A DNA stretch of 35,087 nt, from positions 1 through 35,087 of IMG/VR virus record IMGVR_UViG_3300046459_000220; one strand, 5' to 3'. Position numbers and translations under genes: made by a program. Of this stretch, positions 1 through 8,079 are shown one piece after another (within the stretch, counting starts at the first letter, position 1; every line of letters begins with the position of its first letter). The notes under the pieces were generated by a model, which was not told the origin of the DNA, ran no database searches, and saw nothing but the letters and a program-made list of their open reading frames with translations. The stretch comes from a virus.

Positions 1-396
1 TCGCGGGTTCCGGTCACTGAAATTCTGTCGGTCGATCAGGGCGGCACGCTCCTGCAAGCGACCCAATATCAAGTCGACGAGGAGTCCGGGTTGCTGTGGT
101 CGGTAAGCCCCGGAAATATCCCGTGGCACGGCAACTGGATCGGCGGCGCGGTGCGTGTGCAGTTCAAGGCGGGCTATGTGCTACTCGCCACGTTGCCGTA
201 TGACCTCGAGCGCGCGGCGAACCTGATGATCAAGAGTGCGTTCTATGCCAAGACGCGCGACCCGACGATTCGGTCGGAGGCCATCCCCGGCGTGATGAGC
301 TTCGACTATGCCTCGGGCGCGGCGAATCTTAACGTGTTCGACGACTCCGAAGTTGGCCGACTGATCTCGCCGTACAAGTTGCCCGCCTATGGTTAG
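1..396 (+). CDS. Head-tail connector (gp6/phiE125 gp8-like), 5' partial
   Basis: The reading frame is open from base 1, so the gene starts upstream and only its last 131 codons are present. The visible part runs through an 'ITEILSVDQGG...YQVDEESGLLW' type segment and a 'VRVQFKAGY' segment followed by a helix rich in Ala/Arg. This layout is typical of the connector proteins that form the ring under the portal in HK97-like siphoviruses. The stop overlaps the start of the next neck gene by 8 bases, consistent with a neck operon. Assignment rests on family resemblance by eye and position; the missing N-terminus prevents a length check. Confidence 0.65.
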   Translation, partial: SRVPVTEILSVDQGGTLLQATQYQVDEESGLLWSVSPGNIPWHGNWIGGAVRVQFKAGYVLLATLPYDLERAANLMIKSAFYAKTRDPTIRSEAIPGVMSFDYASGAANLNVFDDSEVGRLISPYKLPAYG

Positions 397-766
397 CGTC
401 AATCAAATCCGCGCCAGCTATCGGACGATGCTGGATCAGGCTGGCGAGGACATTGTTGTGCGCCGCTACACCGGCACCGGCACCGACCGGCCGAAGATCG
501 ATGTTGTGTGCAGCGCCCGCGTGGTCGGCTACGCGCCACGGGAATTGACCGGCACCATCCAGCAAGGCGACCGGCACATCATCTGCATGGCCGACGATGT
601 GACGGCACCGAACACCGACAGCCCGCCGCAATCGCTGACCCTGCCGCTCAAGACCAGCGACAAGGTCGTGGTGCGGGGCAAGGAATTGCAGATTATCGCG
701 GCCGATGACTCGACGCGCCGGGTCGACGGGATCCTGATCGCCATCGAAATTCAGGCGCGTGGCTAG
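389..766 (+). CDS. Head-tail joining / head closure protein
   Basis: A 125-residue protein with an N-terminal helix followed by 'EDIVVRRYTGTGTDRP' and several beta-rich stretches ending in a 'DGILIAIEIQARG' strand. Proteins of this size and texture sit directly after the connector in many alphaproteobacterial phages and act as head closure or stopper proteins. The ATG lies inside the end of the connector gene and the stop overlaps the next start, so translation is probably coupled. The exact role (closure or adaptor) is inferred from gene order. Confidence 0.55.
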   Translation: MVSVNQIRASYRTMLDQAGEDIVVRRYTGTGTDRPKIDVVCSARVVGYAPRELTGTIQQGDRHIICMADDVTAPNTDSPPQSLTLPLKTSDKVVVRGKELQIIAADDSTRRVDGILIAIEIQARG

Positions 767-1361
767 TTGGCGCTGGCAAACCGCAGTCATTGTGGGTTCG
801 GGTCCGAGTGCAGCAATCGCTGTGCTCAATCGGCGCGTCAGGATCGTTGCAGTCAATGACTCCTGGCGCTTGGTGCCATGGGCCGATGCGGTCTATGCCA
901 CCGATGCGCTGTGGTGGATCCATCACAACGGCGTGCCCGAGTTCAAGGGCCAGCGGATAACCGCCTCGCCCTACGCAGCCAAGCTGTTCGGGATCGAGCT
1001 TTTCGCACCGGCCGGTGCGACCTCGGGCGTGCGGGCGATCCAACTAGCCGAATACAAAGGGGCCAATCCGATCTTGCTGGTCGGGTTCGAGATGCACCCG
1101 CGCGACGGCGTGCACTGGCACCAGCCGCACGGCGGTCGATTGCGCAATCCCGGCGTGGCCGAAATGCGCATCTGGTGTACCGACATGGAGGTGCACGCGC
1201 GCAAGTTCGAGCGCCGCGGCACTCGCGTCATCAACTGCACGCCAGGTTCGGCGTTGCGGTGTTTCAAGTTCATGCCATTGGAGCAGGCGCTTGGCAGTCG
1301 AGGCGAAGATCGAATCGATAGATCGCGACATCGAGTTGATGCTCGATGGCCTCAAGAATGA
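759..1361 (+). CDS. Conserved phage protein with N-terminal 'VGSGPSA' Rossmann-like motif
   Basis: A 200-residue protein from a GTG start that overlaps the previous gene by 8 bases. The N-terminus has a beta strand and glycine loop (AVIVGSGPSAA) followed by 'VRIVAVNDSWRLVPWADAVYATDALWW', resembling DUF115/glycosyltransferase-like nucleotide-binding folds found as accessory genes among phage structural genes. A later 'GANPILLVGFEMHP' segment is a second Rossmann-type strand. It is unlikely to be structural. A nucleotide-sugar or pterin-type substrate is possible but cannot be shown. The 3' end overlaps the next ORF by 71 bases, so the true end of one or the start of the other could differ. Confidence 0.55.
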   Translation: MASWRWQTAVIVGSGPSAAIAVLNRRVRIVAVNDSWRLVPWADAVYATDALWWIHHNGVPEFKGQRITASPYAAKLFGIELFAPAGATSGVRAIQLAEYKGANPILLVGFEMHPRDGVHWHQPHGGRLRNPGVAEMRIWCTDMEVHARKFERRGTRVINCTPGSALRCFKFMPLEQALGSRGEDRIDRSRHRVDARWPQE

Positions 1362-1887
1362 GGACGCGCGCGCGCAGTTTGCCGACTATGCCTCGCTGGA
1401 AATAGACAACGCGAAAGAGATCAATCGCGCCATTCTCGGCAAGGTGCCGCCGTTCAAAATATTCGTGGACGGACAGGAGGGCGCGACGCTGTCGTCGGTC
1501 AAGGCAGACGGCGTCATCGTTGTCGAGTTCGAGCTTGTCACCGATGCACTCAAGGTGATCTCGGACATGCTGCACCAGCACTCACCGACAAAGACCGGCA
1601 CTTATAAGCGGTCGCATGTTTTGCTTGCCGATGGCGCGGAGGTGGATCCGTCTGGCGCGAACGTTCCACCGGCCGACGAGTACGTGTTTATCAACACCGT
1701 GCCGTATGCCCGCCGGATCGAGCGCGGCTCAAGTTCGCAAGCGCCGGATGGCGTCTATCAAGCGGTCGCAATGTTGGCGCGCGGACGCTTCGGCAACATC
1801 GCGCGTATCACCTATTCGTTTCGCACTGTCTCAAGCGGAAAGAAATCCGAACGCAATCCGGCTGTGGTCGTTCGACTCAATAGGTAG
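1291..1887 (+). CDS. Neck/tail-completion protein (HK97 gp10-like)
   Basis: A 198-residue protein. The TTG start at 1291 gives a 71-base overlap with the previous gene; an internal ATG about 17 codons later would give a smaller overlap and remains possible. The segment 'LHQHSPTKTGTYKRSHVLLADG' followed by 'VFINTVPYARRIERG' is characteristic of HK97 gp10-type minor proteins that connect head and tail. Position between the closure gene and the tail terminator supports this. The first third is acidic and helical. Confidence 0.6.
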   Translation: MAVEAKIESIDRDIELMLDGLKNEDARAQFADYASLEIDNAKEINRAILGKVPPFKIFVDGQEGATLSSVKADGVIVVEFELVTDALKVISDMLHQHSPTKTGTYKRSHVLLADGAEVDPSGANVPPADEYVFINTVPYARRIERGSSSQAPDGVYQAVAMLARGRFGNIARITYSFRTVSSGKKSERNPAVVVRLNR

Positions 1888-1890
1888 CTC

Positions 1891-2313
1891 ATGCCCGCAC
1901 TTCAAGTCGTCGATGCAGTTGACTCCCGCTTGATCAACAATTGGTCGGCGACGCCGATCATTCCATACGATTCATATGACGACCCGCCCGAGGATGCCGA
2001 GGCGTTTGTCGTCGTGCAATACCCGGTCGTGTTCGAAGAGAAGCCGCTACTTAGCCGGACGTTCTGGGAACGCGGCGTCATCCGCCTTGTGCTCAACGTT
2101 AAGCGCGGCATCGGACAGCGTCAGGGGATCATCTGGTCCGATGGCCTGAAAGCAATCTTTCGCGAAGCAAAGTTCGATGGCGTCCACACGCACGAAGCGG
2201 ACGGACCCATCGTCGACGACACCGTCGAAAACGGGAATTGGATCAGTTACTCGAACGAGATTCACTATCACTACGAGTTCGTGTCTGCCGTCTACGAACC
2301 CGTGAGTGTTTGA
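1891..2313 (+). CDS. Tail terminator-like protein
   Basis: A 140-residue protein beginning three bases after the previous stop. It has the form of DUF4128-type tail terminators: a short N-terminal helix (VVDAVDSRLINNW), an 'AFVVVQYPV' strand, an 'RGVIRLVLNV' strand, then a 'WSDGLKAIFREAKFDGVHTHEA' segment and a C-terminal 'YHYEFVSAVYEPVSV' strand. Such proteins cap the tail tube before head joining. The gene immediately precedes the tube gene, the standard order in siphophages. Confidence 0.7.
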   Translation: MPALQVVDAVDSRLINNWSATPIIPYDSYDDPPEDAEAFVVVQYPVVFEEKPLLSRTFWERGVIRLVLNVKRGIGQRQGIIWSDGLKAIFREAKFDGVHTHEADGPIVDDTVENGNWISYSNEIHYHYEFVSAVYEPVSV

Positions 2314-2343
2314 TCCAACGGCGGCTTGCATAGGAGATGAGAA

Positions 2344-2826
2344 ATGGCTGTCGTAACAGCAAGCGGAACGCAAGTGTTCATCGGTGCGGCGGTGCAGCAG
2401 ATCGAGGCTGATACTCTTATCGAGTTTCAGGCCATGTCCAATTGGACATTGATCGGCGAGGTGGAAAGCGTCGGTGAGTTCGGCGATCAAGCCAACGACG
2501 TGACGTTTGCCAGCCTTGGCGACGCTCGCGTGCGGCACGCCAAGGGCGCTCGCGACGCAGGCACCATGGCGCTCGTCTGCGGCCATGATCCAACCGACGT
2601 CGGACAGATCGCCGTCGATGCGGCCGAGCAAACCAAGTCCAACTTTGCTTGGCGGGTGATCCTGCCGGACGCACCGACCGGCACATTCCAGAACACGGTT
2701 TATTATTTCCGTGGGCTGGTTGCATCGCGCCGGAAAAACATCGGCAGCAACGACAACATCGTGCGCGTCAATTTCAACGTGCTGGTGAATTCGGAAATCT
2801 TTACCGATCTCTCGCACTCGGTCTAA
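2344..2826 (+). CDS. Major tail tube protein
   Basis: A 160-residue protein with a good ribosome binding site (AGGAGATGAG) just ahead of the ATG. The sequence 'GTQVFIGAAVQQIEADT...WTLIGEVESVGEFGDQ' and the 'DAGTMALVCGHDPTDVGQ' segment resemble lambda gpV-like/TTP tube subunits that polymerise into the tail tube. It sits between the terminator and the chaperone genes. Its own strong RBS after a 30-base gap fits a protein needed in many copies. Confidence 0.75.
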   Translation: MAVVTASGTQVFIGAAVQQIEADTLIEFQAMSNWTLIGEVESVGEFGDQANDVTFASLGDARVRHAKGARDAGTMALVCGHDPTDVGQIAVDAAEQTKSNFAWRVILPDAPTGTFQNTVYYFRGLVASRRKNIGSNDNIVRVNFNVLVNSEIFTDLSHSV

Positions 2827-2851
2827 TCAACGCCAACGGAGGGCAACACTG

Positions 2852-3325
2852 ATGAAGCTCACGGATGTAAAGGTCGACTCCAATCGCATCGAAGAGGGCG
2901 AATGGATTAACAACATTTCTGAATGCCCCGGCTTGCGGCTACGGGTTCGCGGTCAGAGCAATAAGGAATGGCGCAAGTTGCAATCCAAGCTGGTCGAGGC
3001 GGTGCCGCGCAAAAAACGGATCAACCGCCTCGACTACGACGAGGGCGAGCGTATCACCAACTCGCTCTTGCTGAATGCCTGCTTGATTGATTGGGATGGA
3101 CTTACGGACGATGACGGCACCGCCATTCCGTACAGCAAGGAGATGGCGGAAAAGCTCATGACGGATCCAGACTATCGGAAATTCCGTGATGCCGTGCTGA
3201 CGGCCTCGTCCTTGGTTGGTGAAAAGATTGATGAAGATGTCAAGGACGCATCGGGAAACTTGGTCGCGCTCTCGCTTGGTCCCACAAGTGGGGAGCGCAA
3301 ACAAAAACTATCCTCGACCGGATAG
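2852..3325 (+). CDS. Tail assembly chaperone, G product
   Basis: A 157-residue protein with an 'ACGGAGGGCAACACTG' leader. It follows the tube gene and precedes the tape measure gene, the position of the G/GT chaperones that load the tape measure in siphophages. The body is alpha-helical and charged, with 'KKRINRLDYDEGERITNSLLLNACLIDWDGLTDDDG' in the middle. The last codons overlap an open -1 frame that continues to 3687, so this is probably the short product of a programmed frameshift pair. Confidence 0.65.
   Translation: MKLTDVKVDSNRIEEGEWINNISECPGLRLRVRGQSNKEWRKLQSKLVEAVPRKKRINRLDYDEGERITNSLLLNACLIDWDGLTDDDGTAIPYSKEMAEKLMTDPDYRKFRDAVLTASSLVGEKIDEDVKDASGNLVALSLGPTSGERKQKLSSTG
3298..3308 (+). 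promoter_or_regulatory. Candidate -1 ribosomal frameshift site
   Basis: The tract CAAACAAAAAC lies eight codons before the G stop. The zero frame reads AAA CAA AAA CTA and the -1 frame reads ACA AAA ACT. The A-site lysine tRNA can re-pair perfectly after a one-base slip, while the P-site match is imperfect, so it is not a classical XXXYYYZ site. The -1 frame has stops at 3229-3234 and is then open from 3235 to 3687, so any shift must occur in 3235-3325. Confidence 0.4.
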
Positions 3326-3687
3326 AGCGCGGTCTAGATGCGCCTGCGGCGTTCTATGACCAACCCGAAATCAATCCGGCGTGGCAGTTCCATTGGGAAG
3401 CCTTCAATGAGTTGAGCACCGAGCGGCAAATCGGGATGGGCGTTGGTCCCATACCGCGCTCGGCGATCAAGGACTATGCGGAAGAGTACGACATCGTTGG
3501 CGATGCGTTCGACAAGTTCGCGCGCATCATCCGCGCGGTCGATCTTGAATACATGAAGCAAGTCAACTCGTCGTCCCTGAAACCGAGCAAGGATGCAACC
3601 GTTCCGGTCGACGACGTCGACGCCGTGCGGGATGTTTTCAACCGCTTGCAAGCGCGTGCTCCAAAGGCAAAGCAACAGAAGCACTGA
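3304..3687 (+). CDS. Tail assembly chaperone, T extension (made as G-T frameshift fusion)
   Basis: This is the -1 frame continuation of the chaperone gene. The first in-frame start codon downstream of the open frame (TTG at 3412) lies inside the conserved domain, so independent initiation would truncate it. The segment from about 3319 to 3580 (ILDRIERGLDAPAAFYDQ, then 'AWQFHWEAFNELSTERQIGMG' and 'GPIPRSAIKDYAEEY') matches the pattern of small alphaproteobacterial tail chaperones with 'GxGPIPxxAI'. Its stop directly abuts the tape measure ATG. The exact slip point, and so the start coordinate, is inferred. Confidence 0.6.
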   Translation, partial: KTILDRIERGLDAPAAFYDQPEINPAWQFHWEAFNELSTERQIGMGVGPIPRSAIKDYAEEYDIVGDAFDKFARIIRAVDLEYMKQVNSSSLKPSKDATVPVDDVDAVRDVFNRLQARAPKAKQQKH

Positions 3688-6600
3688 ATGGCAACATCGC
3701 TTAATGTCATCCGAACGCTCACGTTGCGAGCGGTCGCGACCGGATTCGAGGCGGCGGCTAGTGCTGCGCGCGGCTTGGCTGGTGCGCAGGATCAAGTTGC
3801 GGCGTCGTCGGCCAACCAAACTAAGTCGACGTTGTCGGCTGATGCTGCCTTGCAGAAACTACAGCGACGATATGATCAGGAGGCGCGTGCACAACAGGAC
3901 TTGGCTAAGGCGCAGCAAACGCTCGAACGTGCGCGTTCGCAGGGATTGATTTCGGCGGCGGAACAAAACCGTTTAATGGCGTTGGCCGTCACGCATCACA
4001 ACGGCGCGGCCTCGGCCGCAGGCAAGCACTCGCAAGCTCTGCAAGAATTGTCGACCATCAGTCAGGGACTATCTGGCAACCTCGGAACGGTTGGCGGCAT
4101 CCTGGCGCGAATGGGGCCAGCGGGTTTGGCGATTGCCGCTGGCATTGGCGCGACGGTTGGGATTTTTGCGGCGGCCTCTGTCGCTGCACTAAAATTTGCC
4201 GAAGACATGGGCAAGCTTGCCGACACGGCGGAAACCGTCGGCTTGGCCGTTGAGCAGTTGCGGGCGTTGCAAATGGCGGCGGGCGAAGTCGGCGTCAGTT
4301 CAGAACAACTCGACACCAATCTCACGAAGTTCACGTCCGTGTTGGGGCAGGTTCGTGACGGCTCACAAAGTGCATACGACAGTTTCAACAGGTTGGGCGC
4401 AGGGTTGGGCGACAGCGTGCGCTCGGCAAAGAATGAGGAACAGGCGCTCAACTTAGTTTTTGAAGCCTTGCGAAAGGCCGACACGGCGTCGGCTGCTTTG
4501 GGGGCTCGCGAACTGTTCGGCAAAAGCGGCTCCGGCATGGTTCGTCTTGCCAATGCGACGACGACGCTCGATAACCTTGCAAAGAGTATGAATGCGTTGG
4601 ATGTCATCACAGGCGCGCAAGCCAAATCTTGGGATGATCTCGGCGACCGTATCAATAAAAACATGGCGCTAGCTGGCGCGAACGTCAAAGCATCATTTGC
4701 GACTCCGGTGCTTGAGGCACTCGCCGAAGTGTCCAAGGTGATTGTTGAGCTATCGCGGACGTTTCGCCTGATAGGCACTGACGCGCTAGGAAACCTTAAC
4801 ACTTCACCGATTGAAAAATTCCGAGTTGAGTTGCAACTGTTGAATTTGGAGATTCAGACTTTCGGGGCTTTGAAGGCACTAGACAATCTAGCAGAACGAT
4901 TGGGGCTAGGTGCCAATTTTGCTAGTAACGTCGCAGCGGTCATTAACACGATTAAATTGCTTGCAAGCGCCCTTTTAGATTTGATCAACATCATTGCATC
5001 TGTAAGCAGTGCAATGGGCCGATTTGTCGTGTTTGATTTTTCGGGAGCACTCGCTCAAGTAAACTCAGCGCGGGCTTCATTTGCAAATCTCGGGCAGACG
5101 GTTGTCGGCTTAAAGAACAATTTTCAAACTGTGTCGGATGCGTCGACAGAAATGGCGGATGAGAACAAAGCTCTAGTTAAGCAGCTTGGTGAAAATAACA
5201 AACAATGGCTTAGCTTCGGCAATCAAATGGAAAAGATCGGCGAGATCACACCGCCGGTATCAGCAAAGATCAACGATCTCGGCAAAGCGAATGCTCTTGC
5301 TGCCAAAAAGACGAAAGAGCATAAGGAGGAAGTCAGCGACCTTCTGAAAGAATTAGGACAGGTCGCGTCGCAATTAACCTCGTCGCTGGTCGGGGCGTTC
5401 CTCAAAGGCGACAACGCGGCCAAGGCGTTGAAGGGCACGCTGCAAAGCATTGCGTCATCGTCGGCGGGCAAGGCTGTCGATAAGCTGGTTACGGGAGATT
5501 TTACCGGGGCTGCGATCAGTGGTGCGATCAGCGTCGGGTCCGCAATCGCGAGCTTCCTGTTCGGCAACGACGAGGATGAGAAAAAACAACAAGAGGCGCA
5601 GAAGGCAGCGGCGGAAGCTGCGGCGGCTGCGGCTGCGGCCCTGAAACAAGCGCAAGACGCTTTCGCTGGATTGACGAGGCAAATTGCGGACTTCAATGCA
5701 CTGGCGACCGGAACCGTGATTAGCGATCTGACGAAGTCGCTTGCCGACTTGGAGGATCAGGCCAACCAATTCATGAATACTGCCGCTGCCGCGCATGACG
5801 ATGCCGCCGTGCAGAACATCGGCAACACCGCTGTGGCTGGCATCATTCGGTTGTTGACGCAGTTCCTTCGTGATGTGCCTGATCTTATCGCGGAGTTTGG
5901 CACCGGCACGACCGTCATGGCGGATGCGAAGCAAGCTGTTCGTGACTTGATGGGTAATTTCAGGAGTCTCGACGACGCCATCCTAGAGTTCGGTCGGCGG
6001 ACAGGTGACACGGTCGGCACGCTGGAGCGTCACACTCAATTGTTGAACCAGTATTTCGAAGCGTTGCTGAAGACACTCGACGCGCCGGTAACGTTGTCCG
6101 AGACAGCCACCGAATTCAAGCGATTGAACGCCACGGCGGAAGAGTTGACGGTCGCGCTGGTTGATCTTGGTTTTACCGCAGAGCAAGCTGCGGACATCGT
6201 CGACACCAAACTGAATGCGGCGCTCGGTCGCTTGGCTGGCAACTTCCTCGATCCCCTGATCCGAGAAATCAATGCGTTCGTCGGTGCGGATTGGATCAAT
6301 CAAGCCACCGATCTGTTTGCGCGTGTGAGTCAGTTGAACGCCGATGCCGCAACACTCGGCATCAAGACAACGCTGATCCAGACGTTCTTTGTGTTGGCAG
6401 CGCAAGACATCATTAATAAAAATCAATTGGTAGGGTTCTCTTTTCAGGCGCTTGTCAACATGCTCGGGCTGGCCGACGCAGGGTTGCATGAATTCACCAA
6501 CTCGGTCGAGGATGCTGCCGCAACCCTTGTCCGTTCGGCGCAAGAAATTGCGAGTGCCATTCAGACGAATGAGGATCGGCTGTTCAATGCCATCCATCGC

Positions 6601-8079
6601 AGCGACTCGCTCGCCGATCAGTTGGCGCGGTTCGATCTGCAGGCACAGCGTGAGCGCGAGGCCGAGATCGCGGCGGGCGGGCAGGCGTTGGCCTCGCTTG
6701 AGGCCGCGATCCAGCAAGAGCGGCTGAACCTGATCAACGATTTTCTGCAACAACAACTCGACGCGCAGCAACAGGCAAATGATCAGTCGGCGCAGGAAGC
6801 CGAACGGGTGCGCCAGGAGCAGATACAGGCGGCACAGCAAGCCGCCGAGGAACGCGCGCGCGCGATGCAGGAGGCGGTTGACTTCATCCAAGGCCAGGTT
6901 CGCAACATTCAAGAGTGGGTCAACAATTTTCTGGCGGGTCAGCAATCGATCTTGCCGCCATCGCAGCAAATGGCCACAGCCCGCGCACACTTCGCGAGCG
7001 AGTATGCCTTGGCGCAGAGTGGTAATCGCGACGCGCTGTCGAACATCACGAACAGCGCACAGCAAGTCGTGGACTCGGTGCGTCGTTATTTCGGCTCGTC
7101 GACGGCAGGCCAAACGATCATCCAGCAATTGCTTGGATCCTTGGGCACGCTGCCGAGCTTGCTGTCGCCCGAGGAATTCATCGTCGAGAATCTGACGCCA
7201 CCGATTGACAACGTCAGCACCACGGTCACCACAACCACGTCAACGCAGACGGCCACGCTTGCAGCATTGCTAAACAATTTACGGCTGGCGGTGCAGGCCA
7301 ACGATCCGCAGGCCATCGCCATCGCATTGCTGCCGTTGTTCGACGGGATCGATACGTCTGGCGATCAGGCGCTATCGTTCAACGAGTTGGTGGCAGCGTT
7401 GGGGAGCACGTTCTCGACCGGCACGCTGCAAAGCATCTTTCAGGAACTCGACACGAACGGCGATCAGTTGTTGCAGAAGTCAGAACTGATCAGGCAGGCC
7501 GCGCAGAGCACAGCGGTCGAGGTTACGCCTGTCGGTGATATCGAAAACAACACCGATGCGGCAAAGAATCTGTTGCAGACGACCGCGGACCGGATCGCGC
7601 AGGGCACGGCCGAAACCTCTCTGTGGCTGTCGCAGATTTGGAACACCTTAGTCACCACTATTCATAACGATCTCCAGCAAATGATTTCGTGGCTGGGTTG
7701 GCTTGGTGTGATCGCAGGGTGGGCACCCGGTTCAAGCCACGCCGCAGGCGGTTACATTACCGGCGGCATTCCTGGCCGCGACAGCGTGCACGCCATGCTG
7801 ACGCCGGGTGAGTTCGTAGTGCGGCAACCTGTGGCCCGGATGTACCCGTGGCTGGAAAACTTTAACGCGACCGGAATGCTGCCCGGCGTCATGTCGATGG
7901 GTGCGGCTGCAAACGATAACTCGGTGGTGGTTGCGCTGTCCCGGCTCGAGCGGTCGTTGCTGCGCGGCTTCAAGGCCATGATCGAGACGCAGCTACAAGC
8001 CGCTGGCATCGTGGCCGAGCCGATGCGTGAGGCGAACAAGCTCACCCGCACCCGCCGGGGCGAGAAAAAGGTGGCATGA
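3688..8079 (+). CDS. Tail tape measure protein with two EF-hand loops
   Basis: A 1463-residue protein starting immediately after the chaperone stop; its length sets tail length. It has an N-terminal Ala-rich coiled coil (about residues 15-110), a Gly/Ala-rich hydrophobic segment (about 130-175), a further hydrophobic stretch near 410-450, and a long Gln/Glu coiled coil around 990-1090. Near the C-terminus is the usual tape-measure signature 'GGYITGGIPGRDSVHAMLTPG' (about 1354-1375). Unusually, residues 1222-1233 (DTSGDQALSFNE) and 1255-1266 (DTNGDQLLQKSE) fit the 12-residue EF-hand calcium loop, with acidic or polar ligands at 1, 3, 5 and 12. Codons of bases 4780-5350 are more AT-rich than the flanks, suggesting a recombined block. 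Confidence 0.9.
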   Translation: MATSLNVIRTLTLRAVATGFEAAASAARGLAGAQDQVAASSANQTKSTLSADAALQKLQRRYDQEARAQQDLAKAQQTLERARSQGLISAAEQNRLMALAVTHHNGAASAAGKHSQALQELSTISQGLSGNLGTVGGILARMGPAGLAIAAGIGATVGIFAAASVAALKFAEDMGKLADTAETVGLAVEQLRALQMAAGEVGVSSEQLDTNLTKFTSVLGQVRDGSQSAYDSFNRLGAGLGDSVRSAKNEEQALNLVFEALRKADTASAALGARELFGKSGSGMVRLANATTTLDNLAKSMNALDVITGAQAKSWDDLGDRINKNMALAGANVKASFATPVLEALAEVSKVIVELSRTFRLIGTDALGNLNTSPIEKFRVELQLLNLEIQTFGALKALDNLAERLGLGANFASNVAAVINTIKLLASALLDLINIIASVSSAMGRFVVFDFSGALAQVNSARASFANLGQTVVGLKNNFQTVSDASTEMADENKALVKQLGENNKQWLSFGNQMEKIGEITPPVSAKINDLGKANALAAKKTKEHKEEVSDLLKELGQVASQLTSSLVGAFLKGDNAAKALKGTLQSIASSSAGKAVDKLVTGDFTGAAISGAISVGSAIASFLFGNDEDEKKQQEAQKAAAEAAAAAAAALKQAQDAFAGLTRQIADFNALATGTVISDLTKSLADLEDQANQFMNTAAAAHDDAAVQNIGNTAVAGIIRLLTQFLRDVPDLIAEFGTGTTVMADAKQAVRDLMGNFRSLDDAILEFGRRTGDTVGTLERHTQLLNQYFEALLKTLDAPVTLSETATEFKRLNATAEELTVALVDLGFTAEQAADIVDTKLNAALGRLAGNFLDPLIREINAFVGADWINQATDLFARVSQLNADAATLGIKTTLIQTFFVLAAQDIINKNQLVGFSFQALVNMLGLADAGLHEFTNSVEDAAATLVRSAQEIASAIQTNEDRLFNAIHRSDSLADQLARFDLQAQREREAEIAAGGQALASLEAAIQQERLNLINDFLQQQLDAQQQANDQSAQEAERVRQEQIQAAQQAAEERARAMQEAVDFIQGQVRNIQEWVNNFLAGQQSILPPSQQMATARAHFASEYALAQSGNRDALSNITNSAQQVVDSVRRYFGSSTAGQTIIQQLLGSLGTLPSLLSPEEFIVENLTPPIDNVSTTVTTTTSTQTATLAALLNNLRLAVQANDPQAIAIALLPLFDGIDTSGDQALSFNELVAALGSTFSTGTLQSIFQELDTNGDQLLQKSELIRQAAQSTAVEVTPVGDIENNTDAAKNLLQTTADRIAQGTAETSLWLSQIWNTLVTTIHNDLQQMISWLGWLGVIAGWAPGSSHAAGGYITGGIPGRDSVHAMLTPGEFVVRQPVARMYPWLENFNATGMLPGVMSMGAAANDNSVVVALSRLERSLLRGFKAMIETQLQAAGIVAEPMREANKLTRTRRGEKKVA

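Noticed and set aside
4062-4802. Long minus-strand frame (246 codons) inside the tape measure gene
   Set aside because: It is the reverse-strand shadow of a codon-biased gene; it is Ser/Ala-rich with no RBS, and lies fully inside a well supported gene.
5983-7128. 381-codon minus-strand frame inside the tape measure gene
   Set aside because: Arg/Leu-rich antisense shadow with no start signal; the plus-strand gene explains the region.
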